Below the pieces are notes generated by a model. That model searched no databases and was not told the DNA's origin. It worked only from the letters and a program-made list of their open reading frames with translations. A DNA stretch of 64,000 nucleotides, taken from the NCBI GenBank assembly GCA_013399855.1, contig VXAY01005680.1:152608-216607 (forward strand), given 5' to 3'. This DNA is from Oxyruncus cristatus (lineage: Eukaryota > Chordata > Aves > Passeriformes > Cotingidae). Shown piece after piece: positions 1 through 12,600 of the stretch. Position 1 is the stretch's first letter, and each line of letters starts with the position of its first letter. The position numbers and the translations under genes were made by a program.

Positions 1-295
1 TTTGCTACAAGAGAGATGAAAAATTATAGTCTGAAGGCCTTTTCTTGGCATGTAAATAATGGAATTAAATGTTTTATCTGGCCATGGTTCTTCATGAGCA
101 CTATGGAGAAAATAGCATCCAATATTTTCACTGGACAATATACTCCATCAAAATTCCAACAGATCTTACATTATTTGTCCTATTCATTTTTGCAAATCCT
201 GCCTTTTCAGAGTTGCCTGCATTTGAACTGAAATCCCAGGATCAAAAATTAGGAGATATGTTTTCTAATTTCTACTATATAGCATTCAGGAAATT

Positions 296-954
296 AGTAT
301 TGAGAGGAGCTCTGTGGAGAAGAACTTGGGGGTAGTGGTAAGGGAAAAGCTGATTGTGTCTATTCACAACCTAGAAAGGCAACTGTGTCCTGCACTCCAT
401 CAAAAGCATGGCCAACAGGTTGAGAGAGGTGAGTCTTCATCTACTCTGCAGTATTCCTGGAGTACTGTGTTCAGCTCTGGAGTCCTGTTGGAGTGAGTCC
501 AGAGGACAGCCATGAAGATGATCAAAAGGCTAAAGCACCTCTTCTATGAAGACATGCTGAGGCAGCTGGGGTTGTTCAGCCTGAAGAAGAGGAGGCTTTG
601 GGGAGACCTTATTGTGGCCTTTCAGTACTTAAGGGGGCTTGTAAGAAAGATGGGGACATCTTTAAGAGGGCATCTTGCAATAGGACAAGAGGCGATGGTC
701 TTAAACCAAAAGAGGGTCGATTTAGATTAGATGTAAGGAGGAAGTTTTCTACAATGAGGGTGATGAGACACTGGAACAGGTTGCCTGGATAGGTGGTGGA
801 TGCAGCATGCCTGGGAGCATTCAAGGTGAGCTTAGTTGAGGTTCTGAACAATCTGATCTAGTTGAAGATGTCCCTGGTCATTGCAAGGGGATTGGACTAG
901 ATGACCTTTAAAGGGTGCTTCCAAACCAAACCATTCAGTGAGTCTATGATTTAA
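296..954 (+). mobile_element. CR1 LINE, 5'-truncated and degenerate
   Basis: This is the 3' part of a CR1 non-LTR retrotransposon in sense orientation. The translated sequence, read across frames, follows the C-terminal end of CR1 ORF2 (reverse transcriptase thumb and tail). Recognisable pieces are 'GLFSLKKRRLWGDLIVAFQY' near 570-630, a 'TRGDGL' stretch near 690, and 'HWNRLPG' near 770-790. Several frameshifts, stops and an internal deletion break the frame, so it cannot be functional. The 3' end, after 'gattggactagatgacctt' near 890, closes on 'gagtctatgattt', a decayed copy of the CR1 terminal octamer repeat. The 5' truncation is usual for CR1. Divergence is clearly higher than in the copy at 27339-28064, so this is an older insertion. 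The subfamily cannot be fixed by eye. Confidence 0.93.
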
Positions 955-2284
955 CCTGTGTATGCTTATTACAGGTATTACAGGTAAGCTAAGCTTGATT
1001 TGAAAAAGCTGACACTTTACAGAGCTACAAATGCAAATGTTATATATATATAATACATATATATAATGTTAATAATAGAGCAGTTTGCTTTAATATTTTG
1101 CAGTGGAAACACCAATCAGAAACAACAGACTAAGAAGAGATTATCATGTAGCTAATATTATGACTTACATTATAAAGTAAAAGTCAATTGAGATCCCACA
1201 ATATAAGTCGGATTTCACTGGGAATCTGGCATAAGCAGTATGTAACCCCTCCTGCCTTTATATCTCCCCTGTTCTGTTTTTTTCAACTGATAAAGTTATT
1301 TCATTTCCTGGGGCAATGAAGTCCTCTAATCTGGCACTTTACCCATCTGCTGCAAGCCATTGTTAGTACTGTCTTATAGAGACTACATTCCTTAGAGCAG
1401 GGCTTGCCTTTTTTTTTTTTTAGATTAATGTCTTCTACTAGCAACTACTGTTGCTAGTATAATTGTTTCTAAGAATTTACAGATGTGAAGGTAATTCAAA
1501 ATAAATAAGAACACTTTGCACATAGATTCTTCTCACTTGAAGTTACTGATGTTTTGTCAATAGAAAGTATTCGTCAATATAGTTTTTCCAAAAAATACTA
1601 AAAAGTCACGCCTTTTGTGAAGTAAGAGTAATACTCTGCTAGAAGAAAAGAACTGATTACAACCTCAGAAAGCCTGCCATGTCAGGTATTGGCATCACAG
1701 AGAAGTGAAAGAATTCGCATCGCATTCTTTATCAGCGTTTGAGTCTGACTTGTAGATGCCAACTGTGCAAGAGGCCTCTGCGGATTGTCCTGATTTTTAT
1801 CTTGTTTCCTTTTAAGTTTCTGTTTGTTGATGATGTCTTATAGTATCTGTTCACATGCTCTGGATCCTGTTTGCTAGCACACTATGAGACCTACTATGAT
1901 GCACCTGTCCTTTGGGCTTCAGAAGCCACATTAAAATGGAAATCAGATGAAAAAGATGTCACAATGACTTACTAACATTTCTATCTGAATTACAATAAAT
2001 CATAGTTGATGCAGTTTTTTTGAGAGTTCTTATTATCCAGCATTATTTGAATAAGAAAAGGAGGAGGAGACTGCACTGGACAGTATTTGTAGGGTCTCTC
2101 CTGTGTGGAGGTTTGACAATCCTGCAGAGTTCCCCTTCACCCACCCTCATCAATCTCATTACATTTTACTGATGTTTTTGTTTTTTAAAAATGTCTGTTA
2201 CCTGTTTTATTTTTACCTGTGAAATATTTTGGTCTTTTATAGGGGATTAAATGTTAGTGCAAACAATATTCTCATTGGCATAAT
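955..2284. other. Non-coding AT-rich stretch
   Basis: No gene or recognisable element. It holds an (AT)n tract at 1040-1068 and a short poly-T at 1409-1421. Open frames are short and have no exon-like borders. Confidence 0.6.
1040..1068. repeat. (AT)n microsatellite
   Basis: Interrupted run of TA/AT dinucleotides, seen directly. Confidence 0.9.
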
Positions 2285-2610
2285 CGATGTTTCAGGGTGA
2301 CATTCCTTAATTGCACTGCTCAGCTCCAACCTGAACCCATGGACCCGTGGGTCTGGGGCTCTGTGTGATCTTAGGCCTCAGCCCTTACATGAACAGAGCT
2401 GTGTCTTCTTCTGTCCCTGCTGGTCCTGACTGTTTTTTCTGGGCTGATCTCAGGCCTGACTTGTCACCTTGCCTATATTTGGTGATTACCACACCTGCAC
2501 TGCTTGGGTCCTGAGACTGTGCCCTGAGAGTGAGGGCACTGTCCTGCTTTCTCCTGGGGTCACCCTCAGTGACCTTCTCTTGTGGAACAGCCTCATTCTT
2601 GGTATATCTA
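2285..2610. other. GC-richer block, possible decayed retroelement
   Basis: This roughly 325-bp block is visibly richer in G and C than its AT-rich surroundings and has fairly sharp borders (about 2300 and 2605). It contains repeated CCTGA/CTCAG-type words and a short imperfect hairpin (acccatggacccgtgggt near 2336). A 66-codon open frame (2469-2669) overlaps it but shows no recognisable domain. The composition jump suggests an inserted element, such as an old LTR or an internal CR1 piece. I could not match it to a family, so this is inference from composition only. Confidence 0.3.
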
Positions 2611-5600
2611 ACATGGCATACAATAATGTATTTAACAATTATGTCTTATTATTCCAGAAGAGTGCTTAACTACAAAGTAGGAGTGTTGTAAAAAATACTC
2701 CCCTAACCCTCAAGCGTTGCACATTTGCTCAAATTTTATAGGTGATATACAGCTGTGATGGTTTCAGTATATGAGTCAAGGTTTTATGAATAATTACCAT
2801 GAATTTTCAGCATACAAGTCCTCAATTAGATGCCTGTAAGCTTCAAAACTTGTGTATTCCCCTATTTTGCCTATGCCAAATGTGTGAATACACTCTCTTG
2901 CTTCAAGCTGTGACACAATGAAGCCTACAGTCGCCTGCCTGAGAACTGTTGATAGTGGAGAGATATAAATTGGTTTCTTACACCAATTATCTTTCTCTAC
3001 TTATTTTTAAGGTGTTGAGTCAGAAAATATGGGAGTCCAGTCTTGGTTCCATCCCTTTGTGTTGCGATGGAGCCGCTAATCTTATGCCATGGGGCATGGT
3101 GGATGGTAATTAAAGCAAATCTCAGACTGGTAAAGTGTATTAATAGGGGCAACTGTCATTTGGGTAGAGAGGGACAGAATTAGTTAAAAACTGTCTTCTA
3201 GAGCCTGATACTTAGAAATAAGTAATTGCTTTGACTTCTACGTTAGATTTCATGCAGATTTCATTTTCCTAGACTTGGTTATATTTAAAAAATGTACCAT
3301 GTTTGGTAGATAAATCAAAGAAGACATTGCTCAGCAACTTCTTACTGGGCCTCATGGCAGTAAGGGCATTTGAGAATTTTTCATGCTGGTACAGCAAATT
3401 CAGCACATCAGTTGCAACTGGGTTTGAAATTACAGCCTTTTCACTTAGAGAGGAAATCTTTTAGCGTACAGAACCTGCTGAAGTAGTGGATGTGAAATGT
3501 ATCCTTCCTGTTGCACAATTCCTTTGGAAAGAAATAGTTAAATATTTCTGCTGTGCAGGCTCTGAGGCTTCTGAAAGAGGGCATCTCACAGTGTTTCTGT
3601 CTGTATCCAACATGGGCAATTGAGGCCAGCTGTCTAATCTTTCCATCATCAGTGCCATCATTCACATTCTGAGATGAAACAAAACTAGAACAACGAAGAA
3701 CAAGTATAAAAGACTTGAACTGCATTTGAGACTTATGTCAAAAATGTTTCAGTCCACAGGTAATTTGCTCAGTTCTGGCTCCCTTCATATTCACTTCAAA
3801 GCTTCAGTGAAAATGAAAGGATAGAAAATGGCATTTAGGTTTGCAGATAGCTGTAGTCACATTCTTGTGACTTGATCTGGCCTTGTTGAAGAGTGTCTTC
3901 CCCTTAAAAGTCAGGAGCTGTCTACACATCATGAGGAAATGTCTTACATCAGAGCTAGTCAAGGATACACCAGAACTACTATGTCATGGGGTTATTTCTG
4001 TTTTCCTATGGTAAGCCTCACCTCAAGTTAATATAAATCAGTAAATTAAGTTGGTTTACCTAAAAGTAGTAAATGGTCTTATTAGAAAATAATTTTACTG
4101 ATCAAATGAAGAGTTCATGAACAAACTTAAAATCAACAAAAAATTATATAGCTTGCAGGATGCACTAAATTAAGTTTCATGTGTTCTATGTCAGTAGTGT
4201 CAGTCTGTACAGGCAATTTTTTTCTAATATAGTGCAGCACTCTTTTAAGTCTGTCATTAATTTTAAAAAGAGTGATTGAATTGCAGTATTCTGACATGAG
4301 ATCACAAATGTCAAATGCAGAAAAAGACAATCCACAATTTACGTTTCTAACTGACAGTGTGGTGTAACTCATATCAGCACCTTTACCTTGTTCAGTAATG
4401 AGTAGAAATCTTTGGTTCACCTCCTTGGTCTCATTTTTCATTTGTCTCTATTTCATAGTTAGCAAGAATGGGATAGTTTGCTGATTCAATGCTACTTTGT
4501 TGTATATAAGCTGGCTTACTTAGCTCTCTTGCATGGCTTTCTGGTACTGCCTCTAATAGCTGAATGCTACGAAGCATGTGTTGTGGATGATCAAAATGAT
4601 TTCTCTGGTCTTTTAATTGGGAAAAGTGTGGGTGAATTTTCGTCTAGATGACCAGAGAGATTTGTATGGCATAAGGGGTCTTCCATACAAGTTTGTAGTA
4701 TTTGTGGTAAAGTTCACAGGTGATAGAATATCTGAGCAAAATGTCATCTGTGTGAGAAACAGAGTTTTAAGCATGAGAAAGACATGTAATTGTCTTTAAA
4801 TGTATATTGTGTGTGTGAAGAGAGAGAGGGAAAGAGAAAAGCACTGTGATATTATCATGATTGGTGGTCTTTAACTGATGTGGATGAAATTTTACAAAAG
4901 TGCTCAACCTGAGACAGGCACAGATGGCATCTGCTCAAATGTTTTAAGGGATGTAAAATGGCAAATATTATTTAATATTTACTACATGTCACTGTTTGTC
5001 ATAAATTTCTTGGGGAATACCCAAAGCAGCAAATGGTGGCCAATCACTGAGTTGTGTAAGGCAATGTGTAATATTTTTATAATCCCGTTTTGGTTTAAAA
5101 GCTCATTTAATACCAAGAATGGTTGCCCACACTCTACAAATTAGTTTAAAAGGGCCATAGAGAAAAGTGGAAGTACTGCCTAAAGCATCAACAATACTTC
5201 ACCCAATTTATGAGATCAATAAATGGTCATTAATCTTATCTTAATTGGTAGCTTGAGATATAAGGTGAGGAACAGGGACTGTCTTTAGTATACAATTTGT
5301 ACTGTACTTGGTACTGGGGTTACTAAGTTTTGGTATTTAACGCTACTATCAACTAAAGAGCTTATTTATTGTTTGGTCACTAGTGCTTACCATCAGAATT
5401 GCAGAATGGCTGGAAAACACTTGCTCAAGGAGGGCAGGAGAAGTTGACTCTAAGAGGCAAAACATGCTAGACTCTATGTTTATTTGTTTCAAGTCTCCGA
5501 ACTCAAATTCTGCCTGGATTGCTAGTTCACAGTCAAAATGTTATACTCCTTTTCAGTTAATAATCATGTTCATGGCTTTTGCTAGGAGAAGTAACAGTGG

Positions 5601-8600
5601 TGATGAAAGTTTCTGTTACTGTCATAGATTTGTGAAAGGACTTTCGCGTTTTCCCTTTAGCCCTGGGAACAGCTGTTTTGGTGATGAATGGTCTCACAAC
5701 CTGTGAACTGTATCTAAAACAGTATTCCTTCTTGACTCTTCCTATTGTGTTAAACTCAAATACCTTTTAGAAAATTAGTGGGTTTTTTGTATGCCTATAT
5801 CGGGTGGCAGATGTTGTACATGCATTGTGAGTAATGTAATTTCCATGCTTCAGAGCAGCATAGAAGTCAATGACACTGCACTGCCTCTGAGTTCCAGCAT
5901 TTAGTTGGTTGACAGAATATTCTGACAGAATAAAAAAAGCAAGGATCCCATTTTTGTGCAGAGTCTGAAAAAAGTAGTGGGTTGAGCAGTATGGGACATC
6001 ACACCTTTCTTGAATCAAACCAAAGATTTGGGCTATATGTCTGCTGATTATAGGGAAAGTCATTAAATTGTTGGTTAGCTCCAAAGTTTCCCTCCCTAGA
6101 TAGGAGATATCCCTGGTGTCAGTGACTCCTTGTATTAGAGGTATTTAAATTGTTGTTTTTTGCTATTGACATAGGCAAAATATGAGTATTGACTTTATTC
6201 TATCTACAGTTGCAGCTAATGGAGTCCTTGGCTGTATTTTGGTTTCTATATCCTGTGGCACTCAACCTGTATTTATTCTACATCAGTTTAGGCACAAAAC
6301 TGAGTCCTAGAAGTCTGTCTATCCTGGGTTTCCTTTTGCTAATCCATCATTAGACAAAGGTGTTGAGCTTTCCTCCTTCCCCAAATGTCTCTAAGTCCCA
6401 TTTTAATCAAGTGGAAATGGGCTCCCACGAAAACAGCGTCAGGAACCCTGCATACCGAGTTTATTAGTTTTAAGAAAGCAGGAATTGCCAGCATGTTTTA
6501 CATTTCACAGTGAAAAATCAAGTACAGAGATTTAATTTGTGCAAACATCTGTCTAGCCTTTCATTAATATGAGAGTACACATATGCATGTAAATGCACAG
6601 TTTTCTGTAATAGAATGTAACAGTTCTTGCTAACCTTGTGACAATAACATTCTATTTAAGAAAAAATCTAAATGCTCCTTCTTATCAAGATAAATAGTTG
6701 AGTGATGTGAGCCACAGGGGCTCCTTGTCGAGGGAATCAATCAGTTAGCATTTGTACAACAACCTGCATCCATCACTTTGAACTGAATGCAAAATGAAAC
6801 TGTCTCACCCTTGGACTGAGGTAGACAGTTTTTGCTCTTTTACCATCCCTAAGACAAATTAGGAATGTAGGAAACCATTCACTCAGAACAAAACGATGGT
6901 TATAGCAGGTAACAGGACCTCACATTAATGAGTGCTTTCAAAGAAAAGGGCTCGACCTCTGCCCTTTGTCTGGCCTACTGGTAGGTACGTTTTTTTCCTG
7001 GTTTCTTTCAGTGTCAGGGCATTCTCTTTCTGTGTAATACACTCTCTTGGAAAATGTTTCTCTTTTCAGGCAGTCCTTCTGCATTGATCAAAACCCATCC
7101 AGAAAGGCACTGCAGAAATCTGAACTTATAATGATGTTCTTTTATATTTTCTTACAATGAACAATGGCTCTCTCAATGCTAATGGCAGCGGTACGTAGAT
7201 AGAGGCAACAGTGCAAAGAGTTGGGGGTAAATAGCCTTTACTTGTAAGACCTGCTGTTTCATGTCCTGGAAAAAAAAAAATCCTGTCTTCTGCAGCCAAA
7301 TCTTTACTACCTCTTGTTGAAAACATTCAAGGCCTTCGCAAACTAATGCTGAGATGAGGAAAGATAAACGTGGATTAACATTTTTCTTCTTTTTGGAAGA
7401 AAACATTAGTGACAATTAGATGGCAAAAGATCTTACTTCTCCATCCCTCCTGAATAAGAAGAAAGAGCAAACATTCTGCTTGATATCCTTTTTTTTTTAG
7501 TTTTTTTGGCCTTGAACTTTAAATCAATTACCCCCCAAATATCAGGCTCCAGAGTAAATGAGTGGAACTGAACGTGGCTCCACTGAATAAAAGACTCCCT
7601 CTGCTGCCTGAAATACAGATCACCAGATGAAACAGAATGCTTGTTTCCAAAAGGGGCACAAAACATAAAGCAAGTATGTCACTGCTTTGTCAGCCTGGTC
7701 AGTTTTTTCTCATCTTTGATGTCTGTTGGTCTTTGTTGTGTTTGTTCTTTTTTTTAAGTGAATACATTTAAAAGCTGAGGAATGCTGAGACTGAAGGAAA
7801 ATTTGTTATGCAAATGATGTAATGACATCTTTTATCAAATATCTAGAAATAAGACTCCAATAAGTATCCATTTTTCACCTACTGTTCTTGAATACTAGAC
7901 TAGCTGATGCTTAGCTCCGACTGAATTTAGCTGATACTCACTTAGCAAGGAAGACACCAGTTTCATAGCGAAAAAGAACATCTTACTCGGAAGACAAAGA
8001 AACATTACTAGTGATTTCACTGGGGAGTAAAATAAGTGCAACAGCTCAGGAATACAACCAGAAAATAGGCTGCTGCAAGATGGTGTGGAAAATTTTGAGT
8101 TCCAGAAAGGAACTGTGAATCTAGCCTTGGAGTGAAACACCCAAACATCCTTCACTGGCATTGTGTTTTAATTCTGTTGTTTCTGTGTATTAGGTATCTT
8201 TTCTGCATTAGAAGCTATGACAGGTATGCTTGGAATTAGGGTTTGGTAGAGGGAGATGATGGATATATCATGGTTAAAATTTAGATTTTAGGTTTACTCA
8301 TGAAATGACAAACATGACAAATAAATTCTGCCTTTATACCAAGTTGAATAGTAAAATGATATTTGGCTCTAATATTTTTGTTGTTTCAGTGCTTTGCCTT
8401 TTAAGAGCTACAAAAAGGCAGCTCTCGAAATGCATAACAGATTTCAGACAATTTTACTGATTGTTTGCTGCAGTTGATATATTACTAATGTACTTCAGAG
8501 CGAAAGTAAAGGCAAGGGTGAAGCTTTAAGTAACTGGTAGTACTGGCAATTTAAGCCTTCTGAAGCTGTTCATTAGGTTCAAGTGTCACAGCGGAATATG

Positions 8601-8999
8601 AGACCAAAATGAGCAGGAGGGAAAACATATGGGAAGCTTGCACAAGTTGAAAAACACAGATGGAATTGTTCAAGAAAATCAGCTGATGCAGCTATTCTGG
8701 CAAGAAGGTCTACTTCAGAAAGGGGGAGCTAGCTAAACGATGAGAGTTTCTTGGTGTTTCTGATATTGTACCTCTCCTCAGAAGATCAAGTGTTCCACAC
8801 AGAAAATTTCTTGACTCCTTGTTGTAGGCAAACCCAGTCTTGAGTTGGGGAATTTCACTGAATTTAGTTATTACTAATTAATGTAAAATTTAATTACTGA
8901 GTTGGGTATTGAAAAAAAAAGTAAATGTAAACACTTAAGTTATTCCTTTCCTCCTCCTTTCCCAACTCAACTTCAAACACCTCTCCTTTATCTTCATAG
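2611..8999. other. Non-coding AT-rich stretch
   Basis: No supported gene. It contains a (GT)/(GA) mixed purine tract at 4807-4840 and poly-A/poly-T runs near 7268-7278 and 7490-7498. Several minus-strand open frames of about 80-105 codons occur (for example 4133-4441 and 5767-6084), but they have no domain, no convincing splice borders and ordinary base composition. I read them as chance. Confidence 0.6.
4807..4840. repeat. (GT)n/(GA)n low-complexity tract
   Basis: A TG-repeat passes into AG-repeat and then an A-rich purine tract. Seen directly. Confidence 0.8.
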
Positions 9000-9670
9000 T
9001 CTCAACTCGCCTTGTATTTGCAGCACATAACAGTCTGTCCCAATCTGTTTGGTAAGGTGATGGTCAGTGCAGGAGGCTGAGGTCAGTGTGTAAGGATTTC
9101 TTACTGCTACTCCCTGCTTCTTGTTTTCTTCCACTGCTTCTTGCTTCTTTAACGTTTTCATCTGCTCATGCATGAGTTGCCTATGGGCAGCAGTCCCTGG
9201 AGGATGTCTCTGGTCTGGTATATGTTTCCCATGGACTGTCATTTCTCAGGGATTTCCTTCCTCCTGCATGGGGGAGCTTCCAAGAGTGTCTCCAGGTGCA
9301 TCCCCCAAAATATCTCCTTCCGCATGTCTCGTTTCTCTGTTTTTATTTATTTATTTATTTATTTAAACTCGCCTCCTCAGTTTTTACAATTCTCTAAACC
9401 CTTTTCTTCATTTGTCTTCATATGTGTCCCCTCCTTCTTACTTGTCTCCTGCCCCTTGTGGCTGTGACTTTCTTAAATGTATTTGAGCAAAGGCACCATG
9501 TGCTCCCCAGCTGGTGTAAATTTTGGTGAACCAAGGGTTGTTTCCACCTGTTTCAGAGCTGCCTGGAGAAGGTGAAACCAGCACTGGGCTGGTCATGGCC
9601 TCCTCCCATAAAGGGCACCCTGCAGCATCCTGCTGTCTAAGCACTGCCAGGTGTGCCCGGCATACCTGGT
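9000..9670. mobile_element. Probable decayed LTR-type retroelement
   Basis: This GC-richer block of about 650 bp has pyrimidine-rich text and ordered landmarks. They are 'catctgctcatgcatgag' near 9160, 'ggatgtctctggtctggtat' near 9203, a CT-rich stretch with 'cttcttacttgtctcctgcc' near 9432, 'ttcttaaatgtatttgagca' near 9470, then 'cactgggctggtcatggcc' near 9580. From memory, this order resembles a widespread avian LTR-type repeat. No LTR ends (TG...CA), primer-binding site, polypurine tract or viral reading frame can be seen, so it would be at most a solo, heavily mutated LTR. A (TTTA)n run sits inside it. Short open frames in both strands (64-99 codons) are by-products of the GC content. The family and orientation are unassigned. 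Confidence 0.45.
9341..9365. repeat. (TTTA)n microsatellite
   Basis: About six TTTA units in a row, lying inside the putative LTR-type element. It may be an expansion that arose after insertion. Confidence 0.92.
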
Positions 9671-12600
9671 TAGGATTTTCTGGGCAGACAGTTTATTTCC
9701 ACAGTGGAAAACAAGGAATAAGGTTTTGTGTACTACTAATAGAACATACCTTCTTTTATGCATTTATATGGAAGTAACTGTCTTCAGATCTGGTAGCTTG
9801 TAGTGTTATCTGATATAGTAAAATATCTTGAGAAATTGCCTTGCGCAGCAATTAATTTTTTTATTAATTATAGGAAGCAAGCATATTTTGACTATTTTGA
9901 ACTTCCACAGTTTGCACCTTTGTATTCCATTTTCCTGCCAGCAAAAGAAATATAAACTTACGGCAAAGCTAAGATTTGGATGTGATTCTGGAAATAGTAT
10001 AAAATAATCTTAATTATGGGAACAGTATTTTGAAATAGGGTGATAGCCAAAATAATTTGAAACAGTTCTTACCTTCTGAGTGACTCACTTCCAGACAAAC
10101 AGTTCTGATTAAATCTGAATTTAAGACTCGTCCCTCCATTCCACTCCCTCCTGCCTCTTCCCCAACTGCTTGCCTCCCCTTCCCTCTTGCCAATGCACTA
10201 TGGAAAATGACTTTCTAGTTATTTGTGGGTTAAGCCCTGAATGGACATGTTGTCCTCAATATTACTCAGACACTGCTAAGTGGTCTTTTAGGAACTTCAT
10301 CTGCACACTCACCCCTCTCTTCTCTGGGAAATCGAAGTCCCTTCTCATCCCGTTTGCTTCTCCTGCTCTATTACTTTTTGTTGCTCTTGTTCCTTCTGCA
10401 GATCTTGCTACTAATGCTCCTACTCTTTCTGCCAACTGCCTATTTCTTTTGTGATCATATTCAGAAGAATTAAGATGACTTCATGTACATGTAGTGTGTG
10501 ATCTTGTTTATAATCATGGATTTGAAATTTACAATTTGAATTTACCCATTTCACCCCTTTCAACACAAAATCTACTGTCTTCAGGAGTTTGTTTTGGCTT
10601 CTAAGTTTGTATTTTTATGAAATATGATTTAGGAAAAAACCCTCAAATTAAGAAGGCCCTTCCAACTGGGGCCATATTCAGATAGCCTCCTGTTCAGACT
10701 CTCTGTATCTGCAAAGTTCTGTGTTTTGCATGAGGAAAAGAAAAACTGAAAGCAGGAAGAAGTCATGGACCAATGCTAAGCAAAAGAGACTCTTGAGCTG
10801 AAATGAATTGCCAACCTTACACAGATTGTATTTCTAGTGCAAGACAGAGACCAGTGGAATTGCTAAATCAACAATTATAGTTATATGGATTTAGCATAAG
10901 CATATTTAGCAAAATGCTGACTTAATATTTAGCAGGCCATAAAGTAAACAATGTGACAACATTGCAGTTATGATAGATGCAGAGCAAGAACAAAGTGAGC
11001 AGCCATCTCTGGGTCAGTTTTGGAACTGACTCACTACGAACACTGAACAGTCATGGTGGTCTGAGAGGATTAAAAGGTGCCTCAAAGACTAAGAGGGGAA
11101 ATCAGTAGAAGAGGACCAACATTGAAGACCTCATTGATGACTGAATTTGAGCATCAGCTGCTATTGAGGCACACATAGTTTTCATGGCTGTCTCACCACA
11201 CCAGGTGGAATGTCTCTGCAATCTCATGCTGTGAGCATGAACTCCGAAGACCAGCAGGGGTCCCACCTCTTCTGTTTTGCCTCAAATTAAGTGAGTCAAT
11301 TTCAGGTAAATAAGATTCCCAGGACAAAGTTATGTAGGATGTAATAATGAAAACTGATGTTCACTTTAGCCTTGAGTCATCCAATTGAATAATAATCCAT
11401 AAGCATAATACTGGATGATGAATTCATGTTTACAGAGAAAGCTGACTTTCCATTATTCTAATCTTTCAACCTTTTTTTTTAATCTGCAAAATAACAAGGC
11501 TAAACGATAATACAAATGTGAATGCTATGACCTTCTCCATTGTATTTATTAAGACTATTTTTTGTTGTCAGAGCAAAACAACATAGCATAATAATTGCTT
11601 TGATTTCCCTCTGATTTTTTCCTGTATGTCTTTAATGATGTTTTTTCGTTTCATAGATATTTGCTATCATTTCTCCTTTATCCTTTTGCCAAGTTAGTTT
11701 TGGTTTCAGAAAAATATTTGACCATGAACCAGTGAAAGAATCATAAGCTGACAAAGGTAGTTTATTTTTGCCTTCCACCACCTGCCATGCTATTGAGAAA
11801 TTTCATGGACTATAGGAACTTTTTTCTGATGATATTGTAGATTTCTCACTTAGCATACAGTTTTCCAGATTCTTACTTTCTGCTTTCAGAGGGAACAGCA
11901 GTGCATGAAGTTCCTTCCATTAAAAAAAAATTAAAAAAATCTGTGAAGAAAATATCATAACTGGGCTTGTGCCATGAATCAGAATGCAAATGTAAATATT
12001 CTTCAGATTTCATGTGTGTTTGACTTGAAGATTTTAAAATCAGCCTATTTCATATTAATTTATCTTTTCTTTGGAGCTGTATTTATACACTTTCATGTAC
12101 CTGCCTGCAGGCATTATATGAGTTTCACATGCAAAATATAGATCTGTGGAATCCATCAGACTATCACACTAGCTGTGCTTTTTCTGAGTGGCCATTACTG
12201 CAACAGGAACTGTTTTGCTTAGCAGCTTACATCAATCCCTGATCTTGGAAGAAGCAAAGTAAAAATATAATTTTATTCAGAAGCAGTTGATAAGTGTTGG
12301 AGGGGTTCAATAGCTGCTGTTGCCTGCCAGGCTTGGCATTGAGAAAAATTTCTTGAGGAATAAGGCATATAAATTTGTGCCTTGTAAGACTCCTAGCATC
12401 TCTGACTAAGCAGATCCTTCTATAGTTATGCAGACTGAAGAGTTTCCTGGGTTTACATGTAGCCCTTTGAAATGTCCTTAATATTCTGGGAAAGGGCGCA
12501 GCTTGAGTAGCATTTTCCTGTAAAGTGAGATAACCTTGGAAAATTTTGCTTAAGTTTACAAAATAAACTTTGTTCACATCCATAAGTCAAGTCACCAGAT

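Noticed and set aside
4133..4441. 102-codon minus-strand open frame
   Set aside because: No recognisable family or splice context; treated as chance.
9121..9777. Several overlapping open frames of 68-99 codons on both strands
   Set aside because: They are explained by the higher GC of the putative LTR-type block; none carries a viral or cellular motif.
12227..12583. 118-codon minus-strand open frame
   Set aside because: Unrecognised peptide, no exon borders, length within chance expectation.
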